Of a stretch of 64,000 nt of DNA, positions 25,134 through 32,908 are shown piece after piece. Below the pieces are notes generated by a model that did no database searches, was not told the DNA's origin, and saw nothing but the letters and a program-made list of their open reading frames with translations. The DNA comes from Faecalispora jeddahensis. GTDB lineage: Bacteria > Bacillota > Clostridia > Oscillospirales > Acutalibacteraceae. The position numbers were made by a program, and so were the translations under genes. Positions within the stretch are counted from its first letter, which is position 1. The number at the start of each line of letters is the position of its first letter. The stretch is taken from positions 1-64,000 of the forward strand of contig NZ_CBYL010000011.1 of NCBI RefSeq assembly GCF_000577335.1. Direction: 5' to 3'.

Positions 25134-25652
25134 ATGAAACCGGAATATACCCTGATCCGCTCCAGCCGCAAGACCCTTTCGCTGGAGATTACGCGTGATG
25201 CCGCCGTAGTGGTGCGCGCCCCCAAGCGCTGCCCGCAGAGAGAAATCGACCTGTTCGTCACCCAGCGGGAAAGCTGGATTCAATCCGCTCTGGAACGGCA
25301 GCGCAGCCGCATAGAGCAGCACCCGGAGCCGAGCGACGAACAGCGCGAACAGCTTATTCGCCGCGCAAAGGAAATCCTGCCGGAACGGGTCGCCTATTAT
25401 TCCGGCCTGATGGAGCTGCACCCCACCGGCATTACGATCACGGGGGCCGTTTCCCGCTTTGGCAGCTGCAGCCCCAAAAACCGGCTTTGCTTTTCCTGGC
25501 GGCTGATGCAATACCCGATGCGCGCTGTGGATTACGTTGTGGTACACGAGCTGGCTCATATCCGCCATAAAAACCACAGCAGGGATTTTTATGCACTGGT
25601 ACAATCCATTTTGCCGGATTATCGGGAGCGCTGGCAGCTGCTGAAGGAATGA
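25134..25652 (+). CDS. YgjP/SprT-like metal-dependent hydrolase (DUF45)
   Basis: Cytoplasmic protein of 172 residues. The zincin motif HELAHIRHKNHS (HExxH plus a downstream His) lies near residue 140, preceded by SRFGSCSPKNRLCFSWRLMQ, a hallmark of the YgjP/DUF45 family. E. coli YgjP has been reported as a UTP pyrophosphatase, and other members are annotated as peptidases, so the substrate is not settled. The ATG at 25134 follows GGAAAGGATA. Confidence 0.9.
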   Translation: MKPEYTLIRSSRKTLSLEITRDAAVVVRAPKRCPQREIDLFVTQRESWIQSALERQRSRIEQHPEPSDEQREQLIRRAKEILPERVAYYSGLMELHPTGITITGAVSRFGSCSPKNRLCFSWRLMQYPMRAVDYVVVHELAHIRHKNHSRDFYALVQSILPDYRERWQLLKE

Positions 25653-25716
25653 TGTTGTTTTGAAGGCAAAATGTTGGAAGCAATCATTTTTTTGTACGAA
25701 AAATGAGCAAAATCCA

Positions 25717-25745
25717 TTGACATAGCATACAACTTATGGTATCAT
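25717..25745 (+). promoter_or_regulatory. Promoter of the serine tRNA pair
   Basis: TTGACA (25717-25722) and TATCAT (25740-25745) are spaced by 17 bases, 19 bases before the first tRNA. Confidence 0.8.
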
Positions 25746-25764
25746 AACTCTCGCACCTTGTGTT

Positions 25765-25853
25765 GGAGGGGTGTCCGAGTGGTTTAAGGAGCTAGTCTTG
25801 AAAACTAGTGATCTCGCAAGGGACCAAGAGTTCGAATCTCTTCCCCTCCGCCA
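25765..25853 (+). tRNA. tRNA-Ser (anticodon UGA)
   Basis: The acceptor stem GGAGGGG pairs with CCCCTCC, followed by discriminator G and an encoded CCA. The anticodon arm CTAGT-CTTGAAA-ACTAG gives UGA. A long variable arm (GATCTCGCAAGGGACC) marks a class II tRNA, and the T loop is TTCGAAT. It reads UCA/UCG-type serine codons. Confidence 0.97.
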
Positions 25854-25894
25854 TTCGTAAATAAAGCTGACAAGCTTATCAATAAAATAGATTC

Positions 25895-25984
25895 GGAGAA
25901 ATACCCAAGTGGTGAAGGGGCTCCCCTGCTAAGGGAGTAGGTCGGGTAACCGGCGCAAGGGTTCAAATCCCTTTTTCTCCGCCA
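25895..25984 (+). tRNA. tRNA-Ser (anticodon GCU)
   Basis: The acceptor stem GGAGAAA pairs with TTTCTCC, with G discriminator and encoded CCA. The anticodon arm CTCCC-CTGCTAA-GGGAG gives GCU. A long variable arm is present. It lies 41 bases after the first serine tRNA and is probably cut from the same precursor; it reads AGC/AGU. Confidence 0.97.
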
Positions 25985-26009
25985 GCAGGTTGAACCTGCG
26001 TGCGAATAG

Positions 26010-26036
26010 CGCACTCACATTTGTGGGTGCGTTTTA
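26010..26036 (+). terminator. Terminator after the serine tRNAs
   Basis: CGCACTCAC pairs with GTGGGTGCG (one G-U pair) over a 4-base loop and is followed by four T residues. Confidence 0.75.
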
Positions 26037-26086
26037 CTTTGTATCTGCACTGAAAGCCTGCATCTTTTATCACCTGACTTTTCAAT

Positions 26087-26117
26087 CCGTATGAATATAA
26101 AGTTCATGCGGTTTTTT
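26087..26117 (+). terminator. Second terminator hairpin after the tRNAs
   Basis: CCGTATGAA pairs with TTCATGCGG (one G-U pair), followed by six T residues. It backs up the first terminator and insulates the methyltransferase gene. Confidence 0.75.
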
Positions 26118-26194
26118 GTAGTCTTTCTTTCCATCTTGTGATATACTTGAGTTAGTCTATTCTAACACATAAATATACCTAAAGGAGTGAGTTT

Positions 26195-27016
26195 ATGAGC
26201 CATCCCACGCCTCTGGATTTGCAGTCTGTACAGGGAACCATGCTGATTCCCCTATGGGGCCGCGCCAAATACAGCGCAAAATACCGGAACATTCTTCAGG
26301 ACAAAGACGCCATGGAAATCATCCGGAAGCATTCATTTGATTTTTCCGGCATTGAAAAAACCTTCGGTGATTTCAGCGGACTTTGCTATATCGTTCGCGC
26401 GCGGAAAATGGATGATGCCGTTCGCCGCTTTATGGAAAAGCACCCAAAGGGCACCATCGTCAACATAGGGGCAGGGCTGGATACCGGGTTTTCTCGTGTG
26501 GATAACGGCAGCATACATTGGTACAACCTTGATCTGCCCGATTCGATTGCATACCGTAAAACGCTGCTGCCCGACACAGAGCGAAGCACCTGCATTCCCA
26601 AATCGTTCTTTGATGAGTCGTGGTTTGATGATATCCACTTCGATAAGGACAACGGAATTCTGTTTATTTCGGGCGGCGTCTTCTACTATTTCAAGGAAGA
26701 ACAGCTGAAAGCCATCTTCTCCTCCATGGCACGCCGATTTCCCGGGGGCGAGGTATACTTTGACGCGGAATCGAAAACCGCCGTGGAAAAGTCCAATGAA
26801 ATGGTACAGAAAACCGGGAACAAAGGCGCGCAGATGTACTTCTATGTGAACGATGCCACAGCCATACAAAGCTGGTCCACGGCGATTCGTGAAGTAAGCA
26901 TTGAGCCGTACTTTAAGGGGCTCGCCTATACCGATGGCTTGAAAATACGCGCGCAGATGGCGGTTATGGACAAGGCGGGAATGATGAAGTTCGTTCACGT
27001 GAAATTTGCCGACTAA
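26195..27016 (+). CDS. Leucine carboxyl methyltransferase-type SAM-dependent O-methyltransferase
   Basis: Cytoplasmic methyltransferase of 273 residues of the LCM/PpmA/TcmP group. Motif I is NIGAGLDTGFSRVD (about 90-103), followed by WYNLDLPDSIAYRKTLLP, the acidic-loop pattern of this family, and FISGGVFYYFKEEQLKAIF. Members methylate carboxyl or hydroxyl groups of small molecules, often polyketide-like. There is no biosynthetic context here, so the substrate is unknown. The ATG at 26195 follows AAAGGAGTGAG. It is a single-gene unit with its own terminator. Confidence 0.87.
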   Translation: MSHPTPLDLQSVQGTMLIPLWGRAKYSAKYRNILQDKDAMEIIRKHSFDFSGIEKTFGDFSGLCYIVRARKMDDAVRRFMEKHPKGTIVNIGAGLDTGFSRVDNGSIHWYNLDLPDSIAYRKTLLPDTERSTCIPKSFFDESWFDDIHFDKDNGILFISGGVFYYFKEEQLKAIFSSMARRFPGGEVYFDAESKTAVEKSNEMVQKTGNKGAQMYFYVNDATAIQSWSTAIREVSIEPYFKGLAYTDGLKIRAQMAVMDKAGMMKFVHVKFAD

Positions 27017-27161
27017 AGAATCGCTTACAACGACACTCGATATGAACCTTTGTCTTTGGCGGGGCGATTCCATTCTCCGGGCCTTTTTGCAGCGGCAGGT
27101 TTCCGCTTTGCCGCACGGAACCTGCGTTTCTGTTTTCAGATGCATCTCTTGCTCTCCCCAG

Positions 27162-27203
27162 AAAAAAGCCGCATGATCAAAAAGATCATGCGGCTTTTTT
27201 TTT
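27162..27203 (+). terminator. Rho-independent terminator of the methyltransferase gene
   Basis: AAAAAAGCCGCATGATC pairs with its perfect complement across a 5-base loop, followed by a T-run. Its symmetry could also serve the convergent corA message about 140 bases away. Confidence 0.88.
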
Positions 27204-27341
27204 ATCTGAAACTGATAATACGCATCTCACAAAGAGGAAATTGCCGGATAAGCGAAAGAAGTTTTCTGGATTTACTTTCATACCAGCCGGCTTTTTTTCA
27301 AGCTGAAAGAACGGCATCTGCAAAGCACGACCAACTCAAAT

Positions 27342-28361
27342 TTAAAACCATTTTTTCTTCTTGAAAAACAGGATCATCACAATACTGACAGCGACCATCA
27401 CTGCCCAAACAACAGGATATCCCCACGTCTGGTTCAGTTCGGGCATATATTTAAAATTCATCCCGTACACTCCCACAATAAAAGTAAGCGGGATAAAGAT
27501 GGTGGAGATGATGGTCAGCACCTTCATGATTTCGTTCATCCGGTAGCTGATGTTCGAAAAATGCAGATCGGCCAGGCCGGACAGCAGATCGCGGTAAGTT
27601 TCGGTAGAATCGATGGCCTGCACGATATGATTGTAAACATCCCGCAGGTACGGCTCCGTTTCGGGATGAATCAGCTCGCTCGATTCCTTGTCCATCAGCG
27701 AGGCCACGTTGCGCAGCGGCCAGATATGCCGGTTGACCCGCAGCAGGTTTTTCTTGATCGCGCGGATTTGCAGCAGATGCTGCTTTGTGGTTTGTTCCAT
27801 GATACTGTCTTCCAGATCGTCGATCTGCCCGCCGATCGTTTCGAGCACATCGAAATAACCGTCAACAATGGCATCCAGCAGCAGATAGACCAAATGATCC
27901 GCCCCCATGGAGCGCACACGCGCATCGGCCTGAATGCGCCTGCGGATGCTCTCGAACACATCCCCTTTGGTATCCCCAAAGGTAAGGACATAATTGTGCC
28001 CAAGCAGAATATTGGTGTGCTCTACCGTCAGAGCGTCGCCGGTAAAATAAATCATTTTCGTCACGACGGAAAGAAACCCGTCGTACTCCTCTACCTTGGC
28101 GCGCTGAAATTGATTGCGCAGATTGTGAATGACCAGCGGATGAATATGAAACACAGTCCCGATCTCATTCAATAGCTCTTCGCTGCAGGGGCCGTCCACA
28201 TTGATCCACCGCACATGTTTTTCAGCAATATCGGCCAGCGAATCCAGCCGCTGCGAGGATGAAAAATCCCAAAGGAAAATATCACAGACATCTGTACTGT
28301 AATCAAAAATCTCGATCGACGGCCATTCTTCGGGTTCTCCCAAGCTTTTTTTCCGCTCCAT
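27342..28361 (-). CDS. corA: CorA-family divalent-cation (Mg2+/Co2+) channel
   Basis: Membrane protein of 339 residues. The large cytoplasmic N-terminal domain forms the funnel, and the two C-terminal helices carry the selectivity motif YGMNF (about residue 300). The family sequence TIISTIFIPLTFIVGVYGMN is intact, and the protein ends in a basic KKKKW tail. It forms pentameric Mg2+ channels gated by cytosolic Mg2+. The ATG is preceded by AGGAGGAA. An extended -10 lies about 160 bases upstream; the leader does not show M-box features. Confidence 0.95.
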   Translation of the reverse strand: MERKKSLGEPEEWPSIEIFDYSTDVCDIFLWDFSSSQRLDSLADIAEKHVRWINVDGPCSEELLNEIGTVFHIHPLVIHNLRNQFQRAKVEEYDGFLSVVTKMIYFTGDALTVEHTNILLGHNYVLTFGDTKGDVFESIRRRIQADARVRSMGADHLVYLLLDAIVDGYFDVLETIGGQIDDLEDSIMEQTTKQHLLQIRAIKKNLLRVNRHIWPLRNVASLMDKESSELIHPETEPYLRDVYNHIVQAIDSTETYRDLLSGLADLHFSNISYRMNEIMKVLTIISTIFIPLTFIVGVYGMNFKYMPELNQTWGYPVVWAVMVAVSIVMILFFKKKKWF

Positions 28362-28838
28362 TGGAACAAATTCCTCCTGTTTTCATTCTTCTTATATGCT
28401 CACTCTTACTTTATTCTGCCCTGTTCGTCGTACTGCGAATGGATTTACTCTTTCGAACTGCGATCCCGTTTTTGAATCTTGCTCTTTCCCGTAAGCGATG
28501 AGCGAACTTCTATTATCGCTATTATACCACAAATTTGCAGGAAGAGATTGACATAGATCATCAATAGCAGAATCACTCGGCCGATGGTTCAACGCTCTCA
28601 GGCGCCTAAAGCTTTGGATTGCACCGTAAGGTTATTATGATGTATTTTAGCTTCACGCACTCTTCTTTTATGTTTTAGAGAAAGCCTTTATCGTATGATT
28701 TTTCCATAGAAAGAGAAAATATTTGCAGAGTATCTGGTAAATTTAACAACTTGGCAGTAAAATAAAGGAAGCCTAGTATTTATTGAGGCTGAAAAGGAAA
28801 GAATTTCAAGTGATATCACAAAAGAAAGGATGTACTTT
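28362..28838. other. Divergent intergenic region, corA promoter and ferredoxin upstream
   Basis: On the minus strand an extended -10 (TGGTATAAT; TATAAT is the complement of 28521-28526) should drive corA. A leader of about 150 bases follows, with no riboswitch I can recognise. The 270 bases before the ferredoxin gene are AT-rich, with no obvious promoter pair or gene. Confidence 0.5.
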
Positions 28839-29027
28839 ATGAAGGCAATGCTTGACAGATCGGGTTGTATTTCCTGCGGACTCTGTGCAGAAACCTGTCC
28901 AGAAGTATTTCGCATGGCAGACGACGGCGTAGCAGAGGTTTATCAGGAGGATGTTCCGGAGAGCGCAGAGGCAACAGCCGTTGAAGCACAGGAAGGGTGT
29001 CCTGTTTCCGTTATCACAGTAGATTAA
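28839..29027 (+). CDS. Small single-cluster ferredoxin
   Basis: Protein of 62 residues. DRSGCISCGLCAETCPEVF supplies CxxCxxCxxxCP, and the fourth ligand comes from the distant GCPVSV, where the second-cluster motif has been lost. This leaves one [4Fe-4S] cluster, as in clostridial/Thermotoga-type small ferredoxins. It is acidic, as expected for an electron carrier. The ATG at 28839 follows AAAGGA; an in-frame ATG nine bases earlier is less well placed. Partners could include the hydrogenase whose maturases are encoded 4 kb away; that is inference. Confidence 0.9.
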   Translation: MKAMLDRSGCISCGLCAETCPEVFRMADDGVAEVYQEDVPESAEATAVEAQEGCPVSVITVD

Positions 29028-29035
29028 GTTTTCTG

Positions 29036-29073
29036 AAAGCGCTGTGGCGGCCATATGGCCGCCACAGCGCTTT
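29036..29073. terminator. 38-bp perfect palindrome acting as bidirectional terminator
   Basis: The sequence is perfectly self-complementary over 38 bases around CCATATGG (arms of 19, no loop), between the convergent ferredoxin and HD genes. A-run and T-run flanks are short (AAA/TTT). Confidence 0.8.
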
Positions 29074-29084
29074 ATGGAAACACG

Positions 29085-29582
29085 TTATTCATCCTTCAAA
29101 AACATTGTTTTCAGCAAATGCTTCCCGGTTTCCGTGCGGAACAGGGTCGACAGAACGTTGCGAATCGCCTGCTCGCTCAGCGCATCCTCATAGGCGTTTA
29201 CCAGAAAATCCGCCTCCACCAGAATCTGGTGATCCATCTGCTGAATATTGCCGTAAGTATGATGATGGCCTACCAGCCAGCACACACGGTCTACAAACGG
29301 CTCCGGATAACCGAGCGGCTTTAAAAGCGCCTCGGCCTCCGGCGGGCCCTCAAGCTCCTGATACTTTCCTGAGCTGCTGTGGTATTTTTCTTCGCTGTTT
29401 TTGATCCCAATATCATGCACCAGAGCCGCAACCTCAAGAATTTCCTGCATATCGGGGTCAATGTGCTCCATTTCTCCAATGAGTTTGGCAAAATGATACA
29501 CCTTAATGAAATGCTGAATCCGTTTTGGGTCACCGGCGTAATAGTCGATCATTTTGACCGTAACCTGCTGCGTGCTGTTCAT
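29085..29582 (-). CDS. HD-domain phosphohydrolase (YedJ/YfbR-like)
   Basis: Cytoplasmic protein of 165 residues. The metal-binding HD motif is in AALVHDIGIKNSEEKY, with an upstream His in QHFIKVYHFAK and a later His cluster in LVGHHHTYGNI. This arrangement (H...HD...H) fits nucleotide or phosphate-ester hydrolases such as YqeK/HDIG proteins. Substrate is unknown. I place the start at ATG 29582 because the longer frame would include the GGAG ribosome binding site. Confidence 0.85.
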   Translation of the reverse strand: MNSTQQVTVKMIDYYAGDPKRIQHFIKVYHFAKLIGEMEHIDPDMQEILEVAALVHDIGIKNSEEKYHSSSGKYQELEGPPEAEALLKPLGYPEPFVDRVCWLVGHHHTYGNIQQMDHQILVEADFLVNAYEDALSEQAIRNVLSTLFRTETGKHLLKTMFLKDE

Positions 29583-29816
29583 GCCTGAATCACTCCTTTT
29601 CACTGCCCTGCCGTTCTGTTATGCTTACAGATCATTCTTCAAAAAGCCTCTGATGCTGCCCGGAAACAACATGGACGGCATCTGTTTTATGGGAAAAGCG
29701 GGCCCGCCCGTTTGGCAGTCCGCGCGGAACAGTGATTTCATTTCTTTCTTTATATCACACCTGAGGCATTCCCGCAACCAGGCTACGCAATCATTTCAAA
29801 AAGATTTTCAGGGAAT

Positions 29817-30920
29817 CTAATCGGCCTGCTCCTGTACCCTTTGGCGGATCAGTTCCAGATTGGATTTCAGGCGTTCATCCGCAGGCCGCATTTTGCAGGC
29901 CTTTTCCGCGTGGTCCTCCGCCTTCCCATACAGGCCCAGATAATAGGCGGAAACCGCCCCCAGATCGTACAGCTCCGCTCCCCAGCATTCCGGCTCCATC
30001 AGGTAGCTGCCGCTCTTTTGCGTGATCGAAAGCGCCGACCGCACCATAGTGTACACCAGCGGCCAGTTTTTTTCCTCATAGGCCAGTCTGGCGAAAGCCA
30101 GATACGGCTCGCGCACCGTCGGGCATTCCTCAATCGCGCGGAACAGCCATGTCATGGCCGCCTTGCCATCCTGTAATTTTTCATAGCTCTGCGCGATAAA
30201 CCGCATGGCGGCGCTTCTCTCTTCGCCCCATCTTGCCGCCGGAAGCTTTAGATACTGTTTCAGCGTTTCAATCGCAGAATCGTATTTCTGGTAATACAGA
30301 TACTCTCGGCCAAGCCAGAACGTGGCCCTGTCGTCAGACGGGTCTTCCTTTACTGAAAGCTCCAGCAAGGGCAGGTACTGGCTTCTGGGCTTTGAAACAT
30401 CCGGGTAATGATGAAGAACGAGCTCCTCGATCCATATCTCGTTTTCTCCGCCTTCCCCGGTGTATTCCAAAATCTCATGTACAGGGCGAATCCAGTGGAA
30501 ATCATGCCGCCGGTGAATCTTTTCTCTCTGGTATTTTTGATCGGGCATACCGTCGGAACGATGATTCCAGATATACGGGTATTTTGCGCGGGTATACTCC
30601 GGGCTCCAGGCGGATTCCAGAACCGCTGTCCACCCGGGTTCGTGGATCTCATCCAGATCGATCGATACACAGATGTCTACGTCGTCAGGGACATGGCTGA
30701 GCGCGCGGTTTCGCGCCTCATCAAACCGCCATGGAATAATTTTCTCTTCATAGACCGTCGCGCCGCGCTCCCGAAGCTTTTCGACCGTACGGTCTATGGA
30801 GCCGGTATCGACCACAATCACCAGATCGGCTTCGCTGACGGAATCCATCCAGCGGTCGACAAACTTTTCCTCGTTTTTACTGATCGCGTATACACAAATC
30901 TTATATTGGCCCAATCGCAT
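29817..30920 (-). CDS. Family 2 glycosyltransferase fused to TPR repeats
   Basis: Protein of 367 residues. The GT-A domain (about 1-215) has CVYAISKNEEKFVDRWMDSV, VVDTGSIDRTVEKL and the metal site in SIDLDEIHEPGW. The C-terminal third carries TPR-like helices (PSDDRATFWLGREYLYYQKY, PLVYTMVRSAL, YLGLYGKAEDHAEKACKM). This SunS-like architecture occurs in enzymes that glycosylate proteins or peptides as well as in polysaccharide synthesis. The acceptor is unknown and no peptide precursor is seen nearby. AAGGGGGAGA precedes the ATG. Confidence 0.87.
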   Translation of the reverse strand: MRLGQYKICVYAISKNEEKFVDRWMDSVSEADLVIVVDTGSIDRTVEKLRERGATVYEEKIIPWRFDEARNRALSHVPDDVDICVSIDLDEIHEPGWTAVLESAWSPEYTRAKYPYIWNHRSDGMPDQKYQREKIHRRHDFHWIRPVHEILEYTGEGGENEIWIEELVLHHYPDVSKPRSQYLPLLELSVKEDPSDDRATFWLGREYLYYQKYDSAIETLKQYLKLPAARWGEERSAAMRFIAQSYEKLQDGKAAMTWLFRAIEECPTVREPYLAFARLAYEEKNWPLVYTMVRSALSITQKSGSYLMEPECWGAELYDLGAVSAYYLGLYGKAEDHAEKACKMRPADERLKSNLELIRQRVQEQAD

Positions 30921-30955
30921 TCTCCCCCTTATTCAAGATCATCTCCTTCTGATAG

Positions 30956-31130
30956 TATATGACCCTGCTTTGGGGAGAGTGCCGAAGGGGAATTGGCATT
31001 ATAAATTAATAAGTCACTAATAAAGTGAGCGATTTCTTCCCCCGTCTGCGGCGGGGGAAGAAATCGCTGTATTTGCTTAAAGCTATATTATCTTTATATG
31101 ATCCCCATTCTGGGAGAGTGCCGAACCGGG
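30956..31130. repeat. Two copies of a 35-bp element flanking a perfect hairpin
   Basis: TATATGACCC... at 30956-30990 and TATATGATCC... at 31095-31130 share most positions, including the block GGGAGAGTGCCGAA. Between them, GCGATTTCTTCCCCCG pairs perfectly with CGGGGGAAGAAATCGC (31028-31069 region). The unit lies between the glycosyltransferase and ddh genes. The GAGAG...CCGAAGG wording recalls glycine-riboswitch cores but lacks the intervening stem, so I do not call one. Confidence 0.6.
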
Positions 31131-31172
31131 CCAGCCCTAAAACAGCCACCCGGCGATTGGGTTCCGGACTTT

Positions 31173-32072
31173 TTAGACCAAAGCGGCAATCGCACTTTCT
31201 CGGCTGCCGGGCAGCAGATCAACCACCGGAATCTCGATCATGGTATAAGCGCCGGGCTGCTGGCGCATTGCGGCTCTGGCGCACGCAACCATAATCTGCG
31301 ATGTCAGAGCAGGGTTGTTGATCTCCATACGAAACTCAAACCGCTGGTTGTCCGTTTCGCCGGATACGCCCTTTCTCTCCATCCGTACGCCATGCCCCCT
31401 ATCGATAACGGCACTGATATCGGGCACCTGAATCACATGTGTTTCATCATGGGCGAAATAATCGTCGCTCCGGATCGCCGCGGTGACCTGCGCAAGATCT
31501 GCATCGTCCTCCAGCTGCACATAAACCATTCGTCTGTGTACGCCCGTGCCCAGCGGAATCGTCATGGAAAGCGCGCCCTTTACGCCCTTCACCGCCTTGG
31601 CCGCAACCGTGTGGCCCATGCTCATGCCGGGGCCGAAATTCGTGTAGGTGATGCCTCTGGGCGCGCAGGCCTGCATCAGCGCACGCACCACGGAATCACT
31701 GCCCGGGTCCCACCCGGCGGCAAGAACCGCCACCCGGCCGCTTTCTTTCGCTTTTTGGCCCAAAACCGCCCGCAGCTCGGGAATAGAAGTATGAATATCG
31801 AAGCTGTCTACCGTATGAATGCCCATTGCAAGAAATGTTTGCGCATATTCCTGCACACTGCGCGTCGGTACGCACAGCAGCGCAACATCCACCGGCTCAA
31901 GCTCGCTTACATCCTGTGCCACTTTGATGCCTGCCAGTTCCTTTGGCACCGGCTCCCCGGCGTTTCTTCTGACGACCCCGGACAGCTCCATATCCGGCGC
32001 GGCAAGAACCGCCTCCAGCGCATACTTGCCGATATTTCCGTATCCTACAATTGCAATCCTTGTCTTATTCAT
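31173..32072 (-). CDS. ddh: meso-Diaminopimelate dehydrogenase
   Basis: Cytoplasmic NADPH enzyme of 299 residues making meso-diaminopimelate from tetrahydrodipicolinate and ammonia, the short route to lysine and peptidoglycan. The Rossmann motif is [11 protein letters not shown]. Substrate-domain signatures are [29 protein letters not shown] and [10 protein letters not shown]. At 299 residues it is shorter than the Corynebacterium enzyme (about 320), fitting the type II group. Start ATG 32072 follows AAAAGGAGG. It is transcribed alone. Confidence 0.95.
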   Translation of the reverse strand: MNKTRIAIVGYGNIGKYALEAVLAAPDMELSGVVRRNAGEPVPKELAGIKVAQDVSELEPVDVALLCVPTRSVQEYAQTFLAMGIHTVDSFDIHTSIPELRAVLGQKAKESGRVAVLAAGWDPGSDSVVRALMQACAPRGITYTNFGPGMSMGHTVAAKAVKGVKGALSMTIPLGTGVHRRMVYVQLEDDADLAQVTAAIRSDDYFAHDETHVIQVPDISAVIDRGHGVRMERKGVSGETDNQRFEFRMEINNPALTSQIMVACARAAMRQQPGAYTMIEIPVVDLLPGSRESAIAALV

Positions 32073-32225
32073 AAAGCGCCTCCTTTTAGACTTATTGTAG
32101 AGAATTTTTCCGTATTTTGCAAGTACCGTTTACAGATGCTGCAAAAGCAGAAGGAACTGACAAAATCCGCGGAACAGTTTGGAAGCAGAGACAAAAATCC
32201 AGCGTGGTTTTTGTCTGTCAATTAG

Positions 32226-32254
32226 TTGACAATCTGGCCAATTCCTTTTATACT
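32226..32254 (+). promoter_or_regulatory. Consensus sigma-A promoter of the hyd maturation operon
   Basis: TTGACA (32226-32231) and TATACT (32249-32254) are spaced by exactly 17 bases. Transcription should start near 32261, almost 400 bases upstream of the first gene. Confidence 0.85.
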
Positions 32255-32260
32255 CTAATT

Positions 32261-32630
32261 AAATTGCAGATAAAATTCGCAACTTAATAACTGTCGTGAA
32301 GCGGCCGGCGGTATGTGCCGCTACGAGAGCCTTATCATACGAACCCCGCGAACATTTCATATTTTTGCGCACCGCTGTCCACAGCGTTAAAAAAGCGTTT
32401 CTCGCTTCTTTCATTGAAGATTTGTATGATAACGAGACCTAACCCGCCATTTCTGCCAAGTATTTTCTTCGCAGATCTGCCGGACCGAATCCCACAAAAA
32501 ACGAATCTGACGGAAAAGCACTGCTGATCTGAAAGAAACGGATCGATAGTCCTCTTTTACAAGCGGGCCGTCTGTTTTGCTGCGTTTTGATCAGACCCCA
32601 AAGCCTTTCCGAATTCTCGGAAGGGCTTTT
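32261..32630 (+). ncRNA. Structured leader ending in a terminator: candidate regulatory RNA
   Basis: Between promoter and first start codon lie about 390 untranslated bases with ordered inverted repeats. TTATCATACGAA (about 32332) pairs with TTTGTATGATAA (about 32420) with one G-U, enclosing two smaller hairpins, CGCTG/CAGCG and AAGCG/CGCTT. Upstream is GCGGC...GCCGC. The region ends in AAGCCTTTCCGA/TCGGAAGGGCTT plus a T-rich run just before the AGGAGG of the first gene. This suggests attenuation or a separate small RNA. It does not match any riboswitch, tmRNA or RNase P core I know. Confidence 0.5.
32596..32630 (+). terminator. Terminator at the end of the hyd leader
   Basis: AAAGCCTTTCCGA and TCGGAAGGGCTTT form a stem with one G-U pair around GAATTC-type loop bases, followed by TTTATTTATTT. 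It lies 12-15 bases before the AGGAGG of the TM1266-like gene, so reading through it is needed for operon expression unless another promoter exists. Confidence 0.75.
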
Positions 32631-32653
32631 ATTTATTTCAGGAGGAATGCGTT

Positions 32654-32908
32654 ATGAACCGAGTCGCTGTGATCAGCGCCATTTTAGAGCAGCCGAATTT
32701 GTGTCAGCAGGAATTCAATCAGGTGATCTCTTCCTTTCAGGGCATCGTCAAGGGCCGCATGGGAATCCCCATGCCGGAGGAGAACATGGCCGTGATTTCT
32801 CTGGTAGTGGTCAGCAGTACCGACGAGATCAACAGCCTGACCGGGCGCCTCGGCAGGCTGGAGCACGTGACCGTCAAGACTTCGATTTCGAAAAAGGAGG
32901 TTTCCTGA
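32654..32908 (+). CDS. TM1266-family [FeFe]-hydrogenase system putative regulator
   Basis: ACT-like small protein of 84 residues (family TIGR03959). It has AVISAILEQPNLCQQEFNQV and the HYD-associated segment GIVKGRMGIPMPEENMAVIS. In Clostridia and Thermotoga it is encoded with hydE/F/G and is presumed to regulate hydrogenase expression or maturation; this has not been shown. CAGGAGGAATGCG precedes the ATG, and the stop abuts the hydF start. Confidence 0.9.
   Translation: MNRVAVISAILEQPNLCQQEFNQVISSFQGIVKGRMGIPMPEENMAVISLVVVSSTDEINSLTGRLGRLEHVTVKTSISKKEVS

Larger units (their letters stand above)
32073..32653. other. Divergent region and long leader of the hyd operon
   Basis: The first 150 bases serve ddh on the minus strand and hold no gene. 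The rest is the plus-strand promoter and a leader of about 390 bases, annotated separately. Confidence 0.6.

Noticed and set aside
28362-28520. M-box (Mg2+ riboswitch) before corA
   Set aside because: The leader has no M-box core sequence and no terminator before the ribosome binding site.
30956-31130. Glycine riboswitch suggested by GAGAG...CCGAAGG
   Set aside because: The stem that must separate these motifs is absent, and the downstream gene (glycosyltransferase) lies on the other strand. Only word-level similarity remains.
32261-32630. tmRNA or RNase P RNA in the hyd leader
   Set aside because: No tRNA-like end with CCA or tag frame for tmRNA, and none of the conserved RNase P words (for example GAGGAAAGTC) are present.
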